From Paracoccaceae bacterium (GTDB lineage: Bacteria > Pseudomonadota > Alphaproteobacteria > Rhodobacterales > Rhodobacteraceae), in assembly GCA_016764835.1 (NCBI GenBank), contig JAESRD010000342.1:1-9913 (forward strand): a stretch of DNA of 9,913 nucleotides. The letters run 5' to 3'. The notes under the pieces are model-generated. The model saw only the letters and a program-made list of their open reading frames with translations, made no database searches and was not told the origin of the DNA. The stretch's first letter is position 1, and the number at the start of each line of letters is the position of its first letter. Below, piece by piece: positions 1 through 7,938 of this stretch. The translations under genes were made by a program, and so were the position numbers.

Positions 1-198
1 AAGCACCGCGCCAAGCTCGACGATAACGCGCAGCTGGCCAGTTTTGCCGAGACCCTTGAGAAAGTGGTCATCGACACAGTTGAAAGCGGCGCCATGACCA
101 AAGACCTCGCCCTGCTGGTCGGGCCAGACCAAGCCTGGCTGACCACCGAAGGCTTCCTTGAGAAGATTGACACCAACCTAAATAAAGCGCTGGTATAG
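1..198 (+). CDS. icd: NADP-dependent isocitrate dehydrogenase, C-terminal end (partial)
   Basis: This is the 3' end of a gene that begins before the window: 65 in-frame codons ending in TAG at 196-198. The peptide contains ETLEKVVIDTVESGAMTKDL followed by ALLVGPDQAWLTTEGFLEKI, the conserved C-terminal end of the eukaryote-type (dimeric, about 405-residue) NADP-dependent isocitrate dehydrogenase found in rhizobia and other alphaproteobacteria. The enzyme oxidatively decarboxylates isocitrate to 2-oxoglutarate in the cytoplasm, making NADPH for the TCA cycle. The isocitrate- and NADP-binding residues lie upstream and cannot be checked. In many Hyphomicrobiales icd lies close to alaS and recA, which fits this window, although here yitT-like and typA genes stand between. 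The family call is from recognition of the C-terminal sequence only. Confidence 0.9.
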   Translation, partial: KHRAKLDDNAQLASFAETLEKVVIDTVESGAMTKDLALLVGPDQAWLTTEGFLEKIDTNLNKALV

Positions 199-207
199 CG
201 CCCAATA

Positions 208-239
208 CCCCCGGCCATTTCCAAAAATTTGGCCGGGGG
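208..239 (+). terminator. Hairpin downstream of icd, probable terminator
   Basis: Ten bases, CCCCCGGCCA (208-217), are perfectly complementary to TGGCCGGGGG (230-239) across a 12-base loop. It begins 10 bases after the icd stop codon, so it most likely ends or protects the icd transcript. There is no clean T run after the stem, so it is either a weak intrinsic terminator or a 3'-end stabilising hairpin. Confidence 0.6.
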
Positions 240-268
240 GCCACCCCAAAATTTGGTTAAATACATCT

Positions 269-895
269 ATGCCCGCACCGGTCCCTTTTCCGCAAGTAAC
301 CGATCAAAAACACAGCCATCTAGAAGACGCGCAAGGCCTATTCACCGGCATGTTCTTTTGCACCGCCGCCATGCTGGTGCTCACACATCTCGGCCTGCTT
401 ACCGGGCAAATGGCCGGGCTGGCGGTGATCATCTCCTACCTGACCGGTTGGAGCTTTGGCCTAATCTTCTTTGTCATCAATCTGCCATTCTACTGGCTGG
501 CTTGGAACCGCATGGGCAAAATCTTCACCCTCAAATCACTTGGCTGCGTCGCCGGCCTGTCGCTCATGCTCGAATTCTTCCCACCGCATTTTCAACTGGC
601 CCATGTCTCGCCGTGGTTCGGCGCGCTGCTGTTCGGCATCATGTCTGGCTCTGGCCTGTTGGCAATTTTTCGCCATGGCGGCAGTCTCGGTGGTCTCGGT
701 GTTGTCGCCCTCATGGTCCAAGATCAAACCGGCTTCAAAGCCGGGCATTTGCAATTGATATTCGATGCTTGCCTGTTCAGCGTCGCCTTTTTCTTGTTCC
801 CGACCAGCGTGGTGCTCTACTCTTTGCTGGGCGCCTTCGTGGTAAATATCGTGATTTCTTTCAATCATAGGCGTGATCGCTACATTGCCCATTGA
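269..895 (+). CDS. YitT family integral membrane protein, short form
   Basis: A 208-residue, very hydrophobic protein. After a polar N-terminal stretch (1-21) come hydrophobic segments at roughly 22-42, 45-58, 60-77, 88-104, 115-134, 162-178 and 180-197, consistent with five to seven inner-membrane helices. The section HGGSLGGLGVVALMVQDQTG (136-155) resembles the glycine-rich GGSxGG loop of the YitT/DUF161 family, followed by a helix containing IFDACLF as in that family. Longer YitT proteins carry a cytoplasmic DUF2179 domain at the C terminus; this protein ends in the short basic tail HRRDRYIAH and lacks it. Function is unknown; a transporter role is only a guess. No Shine-Dalgarno sequence precedes the ATG, but TTAAAT at 257-262 lies where a -10 element for a leaderless message would lie. 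Later in-frame starts would remove part of the first helix, so 269 is preferred. Confidence 0.8.
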   Translation: MPAPVPFPQVTDQKHSHLEDAQGLFTGMFFCTAAMLVLTHLGLLTGQMAGLAVIISYLTGWSFGLIFFVINLPFYWLAWNRMGKIFTLKSLGCVAGLSLMLEFFPPHFQLAHVSPWFGALLFGIMSGSGLLAIFRHGGSLGGLGVVALMVQDQTGFKAGHLQLIFDACLFSVAFFLFPTSVVLYSLLGAFVVNIVISFNHRRDRYIAH

Positions 896-915
896 TATGC
901 TGCACTGCAGCATAT
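895..915. promoter_or_regulatory. Perfect inverted repeat upstream of typA
   Basis: ATATGCTGCA (895-904), one C (905), then TGCAGCATAT (906-915): a perfect 10+1+10 palindrome. It starts on the last base of the yitT-like stop codon and lies 109 bases before the typA start. The near absence of a loop and the lack of a following T run argue for a dimeric regulator's operator rather than a terminator. No regulator is recognised for this motif. It is the only strong regulatory-looking element in the 129-base gap; I could not settle a convincing typA promoter there. Confidence 0.45.
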
Positions 916-1024
916 ATGTCGGTGCTTCAGACATCTTGGCTGAATATTAACACCAAACATTCTTTTTGCTGGCGTTTTGCGCGCTTGCAGGCTATGCGCC
1001 GCCCAACCCCCAGTGAGGCACAAA

Positions 1025-2845
<1,821 letters not shown>

Positions 2846-2848
2846 ACG

Positions 2849-2881
2849 AAAAAGCCCCGCAGAAATCCTGCGGGGCTTTTT
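2849..2881. terminator. Bidirectional intrinsic terminator between typA and the DUF1330 gene
   Basis: Stem GCCCCGCAG (2854-2862) pairs with CTGCGGGGC (2868-2876) around the loop AAATC. Five A residues precede it (2849-2853) and five T residues follow (2877-2881), so on both strands a GC-rich hairpin is followed by a U run. It starts four bases after the typA stop and lies 23 bases beyond the end of the convergent minus-strand gene, so it can stop both transcripts. Confidence 0.93.
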
Positions 2882-2903
2882 ATTTGGGCCAATGGGCGTG
2901 TTG

Positions 2904-3194
2904 TTAAGAAGCGACTTCCTCAACAATCGAAAGCTCGCGTTGCGCCGCCCCTTTGGCAAAGCTCAGTGCCTCTTGGTAGGCATCCGAAAAATAACAATCA
3001 TGAGCGGCTTGAAGGCTCGGGAACCGGGCCACAACATTGCGCGGCCGGTCAGCACCCTCTAGCTGTTCATAGGCGCCGCCACGGGCCAGAAACACGCCGC
3101 CATGGCTGGCAATCGCGCCGGTTGCGCGGCTGGCATATTCGCCGTACGCGGCCTCGTCAGTCACCAATACATGGGCAATCCAAAGTGCACTCAT
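2904..3194 (-). CDS. DUF1330 family small protein
   Basis: A 96-residue soluble protein resembling the DUF1330 family, a dimeric alpha+beta (ferredoxin-like) fold of about 95 residues. Visible family-like features are the start [20 protein letters not shown], the central [16 protein letters not shown] (about 32-47), the strand [19 protein letters not shown] (about 52-70) and the helix [18 protein letters not shown]. No catalytic residues are established for the family, and the biochemical function is unknown. Its ATG overlaps the alaS stop codon (ATGA), and an AGGAG ribosome-binding site lies within the last codons of alaS, so it is co-transcribed and probably translationally coupled with alaS. 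Its own end is followed by the shared terminator. DUF1330 genes next to alaS and icd occur in related bacteria as I recall; a role connected with alanyl-tRNA synthetase is not shown. Confidence 0.85.
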   Translation of the reverse strand: MSALWIAHVLVTDEAAYGEYASRATGAIASHGGVFLARGGAYEQLEGADRPRNVVARFPSLQAAHDCYFSDAYQEALSFAKGAAQRELSIVEEVAS

Positions 3195-5857
3195 TTCTGC
3201 TCTCCTATTAGCGTTTCTACCGCCGTTATCGCTGCTGCTGCATTCTCAACCGAGGCCGCACCGCCCTGAGCAAGATCAGCCCGGCCACCGCCGCCCTTAC
3301 CACCCAGCGCGCCGACAGCAGCGCGCAACAGATCAACCGCCGACAGCTTATCGGTCAGGTCCGACGTCACCCCAGCAGCAATCGCCGCCCGGCCCCCAGT
3401 ATCAGCAATCAGCAGCACAACGCCGCTCTTAATCTCAACCTTCAAGTCATCAATAATCGACGGCAGGTCTTTGCCCGTCACCCCCGACAAAACCTGCGCC
3501 TGAAACGCGATCCCGCCAATATCCTTGGCCTGAGGTGCCGCCGCCGCCTTGCCCGACATGGCCAACTCACGGCGCAGTTGCGCTACTTCATTGGCCAATG
3601 ATTTGCGCTCATCAGACAGAGCTTTAACCCGCTCAACCGTCTCACCAATCGGCGCTTTGAGCACGTGCGCCACATCGGCCAGCCGCTTTTGCTGTTCGGC
3701 CATATGGTTCAGAGCCGTCTGCCCAGTCAGCGCCTCAACCCGGCGCACGCCAGAGCTGCTGGCACTGTCTGACAGCAGCACAAACGCACCAATATCGCCG
3801 GTGCGGCTCACATGGGTGCCGCCGCAAAGCTCAAGCGAATAGGTGGTGCCATCGCTACCTTTGCCCGACCCGTCCTCATGGCCCATCGACACAACACGCA
3901 CCTCGTCACCATATTTCTCGCCAAACAAAGCCTGAGCGCCAAGAGCGCGGGCATCATCAGGTGTCATTACCCGGGTCTCAACCACAGTATTTTGGCGGAT
4001 TTGCGCGTTTACCTGCTCTGAGACCCGCGAAATCTGCTCGGGCGCGAGGCCCTTGCCATGGCTAAAGTCAAACCGCAGCCGTTCAGGCGCATTAAGCGAG
4101 CCGCGCTGTGCAACATGGTCGCCCAACGCGCCGCGCAGGGCTTCGTGCAACAGGTGCGTGGCCGAATGGTTGGCCTCAATAGCATCACGCCGCGCCCGGT
4201 CAACGACCAGATCAGCGCCTTGGCCCGTGCTGATAACACCCTCAACCACCTTGGCGTGGTGAATGAAAATTCCCGCGCTTTTCTTGGTGTCGGTGATTTC
4301 AGCCAGCCCAGTATCCGTGCGCAACGTACCGCTATCGCCAACCTGCCCGCCAGACTCGGCGTAGAACGGCGTTTGGTTGAGCACAATTTGCAGGCTTTGC
4401 CCGACCTTGGCCTCGGTCGCCACAACACCCTCATCATCAATCAGCGCCACAATCTGGCCCTCGGCGCGCTTGGTGTCATAGCCCAGAAATTCGCTGGTGC
4501 CATGCGTGTCAGCAATGTCAAACCACATGCTCTCATCAGTCGCCGTGCCTGCGCCAACCCAGGCCGCGCGGGCCTTGGCTTTTTGCGCCGCCATCGCTGC
4601 TTCAAACCCGGCTTGGTCAACACCGCGGCCCTTTTCGCGCAACGCATCTTGGGTCAGATCAAACGGGAAACCGAATGTGTCATAGAGCTTAAACGCCGCC
4701 TTGCCGGGCAGATCTTTGCCCTCTTCCAGCCCGTCCAGCTCATCATCGAGCAGGCGCAATCCGCGCTCAAGTGTTTGGCGGAACCGGGTTTCTTCAGAAT
4801 AGAGTGTTTCTTTGATCAGCGCCGAAGCCTGACCCAGCTCAGGGTAAGCAGCGCCCATTTCATGCACCAACGCCGGCACAAGCCGGTGCATCAGCGGATC
4901 TTTGGCGCCAAGCAAATGCGCATGGCGCATAGCCCGGCGCATGATCCGGCGCAGCACATAGCCGCGGCCCTCATTTGACGGCATCACACCGTCAGCCAAC
5001 AGAAACGAGGTCGAGCGCAGATGGTCGGCAATCACCCGGTGATGGGTCAGATGAGCCTCATCAGTGCTGGTCGAGCTTTCATGCGCGCTGGCATCTACCA
5101 AGGCCCGCATCAGATCAGTCTCGAACACATTATTCGTGCCTTGCAGCAGCGATGATATCCGCTCAAGCCCCATGCCAGTATCGATCGATTGGTTCGGCAG
5201 ATCGGTCAGTGAGCCATCGGCATGCTGCTCGTTTTGCATGAATACGAGGTTCCAGATTTCAATAAATCTATCGCCGTCTTCCTCAGCGCTGCCCGGAGGT
5301 CCGCCCCAAATATGATCGCCGTGATCAAAGAAAATCTCGGTACAGGGGCCACAAGGGCCCGTCGGCCCCATCCGCCAAAAGTTGTCATCAGTGGCAATGC
5401 GAATGATCCGCTCATCGGGCAGCCCGGCGACCTTTTTCCAAAGATCGGCGGCTTCATCATCAGTGTGATAAACCGTTACCAGCAGCTTTTCAGCTGGAAT
5501 GCCAAGCTCTTTGGTGATCATCTCCCAAGCGAATGGTATTGCGTCAGACTTAAAATAATCACCAAACGAGAAATTACCGAGCATTTCAAAGAAGGTCAGA
5601 TGGCGGGCAGTGTAGCCGACATTGTCGAGGTCATTATGTTTGCCGCCAGCGCGCACACATTTTTGCGATGTCGCGGCGCGGTTATAATCGCGGGTTTCAA
5701 CTCCAGTGAACATGTTCTTGAACTGGACCATGCCCGAATTGGCAAACATCAATGTCGGGTCATTGCGCGGCACAAGCGGCGATGAGGCGACGACCTCATG
5801 GCCGTTACGGGCAAAATAGCTGAGAAATGAGCTGCGAATATCGGCAAGGTTGGTCAT
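3191..5857 (-). CDS. alaS: Alanyl-tRNA synthetase
   Basis: An 888-residue class II synthetase that joins alanine to tRNA-Ala in the cytoplasm and hydrolyses mischarged Ser- or Gly-tRNA. The N-terminal aminoacylation domain shows the family start [18 protein letters not shown] and the segment [13 protein letters not shown]. The tRNA-recognition region carries [16 protein letters not shown] (about 297-312). The editing domain has both zinc-site motifs intact, HSATH (564-568) and CGGTH (678-682). After a helical, probably coiled-coil stretch (about 715-770) comes the C-Ala domain with [15 protein letters not shown] (852-866). Length agrees with the usual 870-890. The reading frame extends upstream to 5941, but the conserved N terminus supports ATG at 5857, with a modest GGGA five bases upstream. 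It lies downstream of recA on the same strand behind a hairpin terminator, so it likely has its own promoter between 5860 and 5930, and is followed with a 4-base overlap by the DUF1330 gene. Confidence 0.98.
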   Translation of the reverse strand: MTNLADIRSSFLSYFARNGHEVVASSPLVPRNDPTLMFANSGMVQFKNMFTGVETRDYNRAATSQKCVRAGGKHNDLDNVGYTARHLTFFEMLGNFSFGDYFKSDAIPFAWEMITKELGIPAEKLLVTVYHTDDEAADLWKKVAGLPDERIIRIATDDNFWRMGPTGPCGPCTEIFFDHGDHIWGGPPGSAEEDGDRFIEIWNLVFMQNEQHADGSLTDLPNQSIDTGMGLERISSLLQGTNNVFETDLMRALVDASAHESSTSTDEAHLTHHRVIADHLRSTSFLLADGVMPSNEGRGYVLRRIMRRAMRHAHLLGAKDPLMHRLVPALVHEMGAAYPELGQASALIKETLYSEETRFRQTLERGLRLLDDELDGLEEGKDLPGKAAFKLYDTFGFPFDLTQDALREKGRGVDQAGFEAAMAAQKAKARAAWVGAGTATDESMWFDIADTHGTSEFLGYDTKRAEGQIVALIDDEGVVATEAKVGQSLQIVLNQTPFYAESGGQVGDSGTLRTDTGLAEITDTKKSAGIFIHHAKVVEGVISTGQGADLVVDRARRDAIEANHSATHLLHEALRGALGDHVAQRGSLNAPERLRFDFSHGKGLAPEQISRVSEQVNAQIRQNTVVETRVMTPDDARALGAQALFGEKYGDEVRVVSMGHEDGSGKGSDGTTYSLELCGGTHVSRTGDIGAFVLLSDSASSSGVRRVEALTGQTALNHMAEQQKRLADVAHVLKAPIGETVERVKALSDERKSLANEVAQLRRELAMSGKAAAAPQAKDIGGIAFQAQVLSGVTGKDLPSIIDDLKVEIKSGVVLLIADTGGRAAIAAGVTSDLTDKLSAVDLLRAAVGALGGKGGGGRADLAQGGAASVENAAAAITAVETLIGEQK
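3202..3206 (-). promoter_or_regulatory. Ribosome-binding site of the DUF1330 gene inside alaS
   Basis: On the minus strand AGGAG is followed by seven bases and then ATG (3194-3192). The site lies within the final sense codons of alaS, and the start codon overlaps the alaS TGA. It fixes the DUF1330 start and points to re-initiation or coupling. Confidence 0.75.
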
Positions 5858-5888
5858 GGCGGTCCCAAAGGTAAGTGATCTGGTCGTA

Positions 5889-5909
5889 CCGCAATAACCT
5901 TGCCGCAAT
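5889..5909 (-). repeat. Direct repeat in the alaS leader
   Basis: On the minus strand ATTGCGG occurs twice with a 14-base period (plus-strand CCGCAAT at 5889-5895 and 5903-5909), 32-52 bases before the alaS start. It could be an operator pair or chance. No tRNA-like leader or attenuator is visible here. Confidence 0.3.
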
Positions 5910-5929
5910 GACGCGTCCAGCCAAATGCA

Positions 5930-5952
5930 AAGGCCGGGCAATGCCCGGCCTT
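5930..5952 (-). terminator. Hairpin terminator after recA
   Basis: AAGGCCGGGC (5930-5939) and GCCCGGCCTT (5943-5952) form a perfect 10-bp stem with the loop AAT, 24 bases beyond the recA stop. In the recA direction the stem ends in CCTTT and then GCATTTGG, a broken T run, so termination is likely but perhaps incomplete, allowing some read-through into alaS. Confidence 0.75.
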
Positions 5953-5976
5953 GTTTTCGTTCAGCTAAATTTGGGC

Positions 5977-7062
5977 TTAGTCTTCGACCAGAGCCTCAAC
6001 GCCTTGGGCAGCAGGCTCAGCATCTAGCCCATGTGAAGCACGGATTTTATCTTCAATCTCAATCGCCATGGCGCTGTGTTCCCGCAGGTATGTTTTGGCG
6101 TTTTCACGCCCCTGCCCGATCCGTTCATCACCGTATGAGAACCAAGACCCGGCCTTGTCGACAACACCGGCCTTAACCCCAAGATCTAGGATTTCACCCA
6201 TTTTCGAGATGCCTTCGCCATACATGATGTCAAATTCAACCTGCTTAAAGGGCGGCGCAACTTTGTTCTTAACAACTTTAACGCGGGTCAAATTGCCAAC
6301 AATTTCATCGCGGTCTTTGACCGAGCCAATACGGCGAATATCAAGCCGCACCGAGGCATAGAACTTCAGCGCATTGCCACCTGTTGTGGTTTCAGGGCTG
6401 CCAAACATCACGCCAATTTTCATCCTGATTTGGTTGATGAAGATCACCATGCATTTGGACCGCGAGATTGAGCCGGTCAGCTTGCGCATGGCTTGGCTCA
6501 TCAAACGGGCATGAACGCCAACGCTGGCATCGCCCATATCGCCTTCAAGCTCAGACTTTGGCGTCAGGGCAGCCACCGAATCGATGACAATCAGGCCGAC
6601 AGCGCCAGAGCGCACCAGCGTATCAACAATCTCAAGCGCCTGTTCACCAGTATCTGGCTGCGAAATCAGCAACTCATCAAGGTTAACACCCAGCTTTTCG
6701 GCATAAGATGGATCAAGCGCGTGCTCGGCATCAATAAAGGCGCAAACGCCGCCGGTTTTTTGCATCTCCGCGACGACATGCAGCGTCAGCGTGGTTTTAC
6801 CCGAGCTTTCCGGCCCATAAATCTCAATGACCCGGCCTCTAGGCAAGCCGCCTATGCCGAGTGCGATATCAAGCCCCAATGAGCCGGATGATACCGACTC
6901 GATTGCGGGCAGCGCGTTATCGCCACCGAGCTTCATAATAGAGCCCTTGCCGAACTGCCGTTCAATCTGAGCCAAAGCGCTATCGAGCGCCTTTTGCTTT
7001 TCTGCGGTTTTTCTGTCTGTACTGCGCTTGTCGGTCATCTTGAGTAAATCTGCCGTTGCCAT
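5977..7062 (-). CDS. recA: Recombinase RecA
   Basis: A 361-residue ATP-dependent DNA strand-exchange protein that forms filaments on single-stranded DNA, drives homologous recombination and triggers LexA self-cleavage. An N-terminal polymerisation helix containing [20 protein letters not shown] (25-44) is followed by Walker A GPESSGKT (83-90), the catalytic glutamate in DAEHALD (E113), Walker B LIVIDS (157-162), and the L2 DNA-binding loop region starting at [17 protein letters not shown] (221-237). The C terminus is acidic (VEALVED). No intein or frameshift is present. The start is uncertain: ATGs lie at 7065, 7062 and 7038. AAGGA on the minus strand ends five bases before 7065 and eight before 7062, whereas 7038 has only a poor site, so 7062 or 7065 is preferred. 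LexA boxes upstream indicate SOS induction. Confidence 0.97.
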   Translation of the reverse strand: MATADLLKMTDKRSTDRKTAEKQKALDSALAQIERQFGKGSIMKLGGDNALPAIESVSSGSLGLDIALGIGGLPRGRVIEIYGPESSGKTTLTLHVVAEMQKTGGVCAFIDAEHALDPSYAEKLGVNLDELLISQPDTGEQALEIVDTLVRSGAVGLIVIDSVAALTPKSELEGDMGDASVGVHARLMSQAMRKLTGSISRSKCMVIFINQIRMKIGVMFGSPETTTGGNALKFYASVRLDIRRIGSVKDRDEIVGNLTRVKVVKNKVAPPFKQVEFDIMYGEGISKMGEILDLGVKAGVVDKAGSWFSYGDERIGQGRENAKTYLREHSAMAIEIEDKIRASHGLDAEPAAQGVEALVED

Positions 7063-7111
7063 CATTTCCGTCCTTATCCCACAGCCGCTGCCAAGCAGCA
7101 ATCTCGGTTTT

Positions 7112-7126
7112 GTTCTCTTCTTGTTC
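7112..7126 (-). promoter_or_regulatory. LexA (SOS) box, perfect alphaproteobacterial consensus
   Basis: GTTC-TCTTCTT-GTTC on the plus strand, GAAC-N7-GAAC on the minus strand. This matches the direct-repeat LexA operator GTTC-N7-GTTC established for alphaproteobacteria. It lies 50 bases before the recA start, at or near the expected transcription start of the promoter below, so LexA bound here should repress recA. Confidence 0.85.
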
Positions 7127-7131
7127 CCACC

Positions 7132-7160
7132 CATATGCGGACAAAAAGAGAACATTTCAA
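7132..7160 (-). promoter_or_regulatory. Candidate recA promoter
   Basis: On the minus strand TTGAAA (7160-7155) is followed after exactly 17 bases by CATATG (7137-7132). The -35 hexamer is good and the -10 weak. The spacer contains the second LexA-like box, and the predicted start point falls at the edge of the first, as expected for an SOS-repressed promoter. Confidence 0.45.
7139..7153 (+). promoter_or_regulatory. Second LexA-like box, one mismatch
   Basis: GGAC-AAAAAGA-GAAC on the plus strand is GTTC-N7-GTCC on the minus strand, one base away from GTTC-N7-GTTC. Its orientation is opposite to the perfect box, with 12 bases between the two. The N7 spacers are similar as well (TCTTCTT in the perfect box, TCTTTTT here), which supports it as a real secondary operator. 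Confidence 0.5.
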
Positions 7161-7253
7161 GTAAAATCTTATATGTTCACTTTTCATCAGGTTTAGTTAA
7201 AGAGTCGTTTACAGTGGCTGCATATTGTTGATTCAGCTGCGGAAAGGGTACAA

Positions 7254-7847
7254 TTGCTGGTTTTTGTGAAAGAAAAATTGGTTCTTTTGGCAGTGCCAAA
7301 AACCGGAACAACCGCACTTCACGCCGCTTTAGCCCCGCGTGCGGGCATTGTTATGCGTGATCCGCCGGAACTAAAGCACACGCCTTTGCGCCGCTATAAG
7401 CGCTACATTGCGCCGATGGTTGAGCACGACGATGTGCCGCTGCAAACTTTAGCCGTTCTGCGCCATCCGGTTGACTGGCTCGGCAGCTGGTACCGGTATC
7501 GCCATCGTGACAAGCTGGTTGGCCAGCCAAACAGCACCCGCGACATTAGCTTTGATGATTTTGTCAGTGAATATGTAAAGGGTAAGCCCGCCGCCTATGC
7601 GGCTATTGGCGCGCAGGCACGGTTTGTTAAAAATGCCGCGGGCGAAGTCGGGGTTGATCATCTGTTTCAATATGAAAACCAACCGGGGCTGCGCGGCTTT
7701 TTAGAGGAGCGCCTGTCGGTTAAGCTTGACCTGCCGCAGCGCAATGTATCGCCCAAAATGGAGCTGAGCCTGTCTGCGCCCATCCGCGCCAAGCTAGAGC
7801 GCAAATGCGCGGCCGAGTTTGAAATATGGGAGACCGCGCGCCGCTAA
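7254..7847 (+). CDS. Small sulfotransferase-like protein
   Basis: A 197-residue protein that looks like a compact PAPS-dependent sulfotransferase. Near the N terminus LLAVPKTGTTAL (11-22) has the form of the 5'-phosphosulfate-binding loop directly after the first beta strand, and LRHPVDWLGSWYR (69-81) matches the 3'-phosphate-binding motif RxPxxxxxSxY, with R70 and S78. H42 in LKHTPL is a possible catalytic base. It is shorter than the typical 250-300-residue enzymes but ends naturally in TAA. The acceptor is unknown; relatives modify carbohydrates, lipids or small molecules. The start is TTG at 7254, preceded by GGAAAGGG with five bases between; the first ATG in this frame would remove the phosphosulfate loop. 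It is divergent from recA and shares that regulatory region, and precedes the transglutaminase gene by 91 bases. No signal peptide is seen, so it is probably cytoplasmic. Confidence 0.75.
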   Translation: MLVFVKEKLVLLAVPKTGTTALHAALAPRAGIVMRDPPELKHTPLRRYKRYIAPMVEHDDVPLQTLAVLRHPVDWLGSWYRYRHRDKLVGQPNSTRDISFDDFVSEYVKGKPAAYAAIGAQARFVKNAAGEVGVDHLFQYENQPGLRGFLEERLSVKLDLPQRNVSPKMELSLSAPIRAKLERKCAAEFEIWETARR

Positions 7848-7938
7848 GCCGCTTGGGCTCCGCAATTGTGCCATTATGTTGTGCAAAGCCTCAACGCGTG
7901 AAATTTAACTAAAATTATCCATTTCGGAGCTGCACCCC

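Noticed and set aside
229..870. 213-residue plus-strand open frame overlapping the yitT-like gene
   Set aside because: Arginine-rich translation without recognisable features, in a different frame of the YitT-type protein, which has clear membrane helices and the family loop.
977..1024. Longer TypA from the TTG at 977
   Set aside because: The added 16 residues are unlike TypA N termini, and the ATG at 1025 has a proper ribosome-binding site.
4058..4978. 306-residue plus-strand open frame
   Set aside because: It lies wholly antisense to the catalytic and editing parts of alaS, whose minus-strand translation is conserved throughout. Long antisense frames over alaS are a known annotation artefact of GC-rich genomes.
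5222..5785. 187-residue plus-strand open frame
   Set aside because: Antisense to the N-terminal aminoacylation domain of alaS; no family resemblance of its own.
6493..6882. 129-residue plus-strand open frame
   Set aside because: Antisense to the ATPase core of recA (Walker A and B region); a shadow of conserved coding sequence.
7848..7938. Possible promoter before the transglutaminase gene
   Set aside because: TAAAAT at 7910-7915 resembles a -10 element, but the only good -35-like sequence (TTGTGC at 7879-7884) is 25 bases away, too far to support a call.
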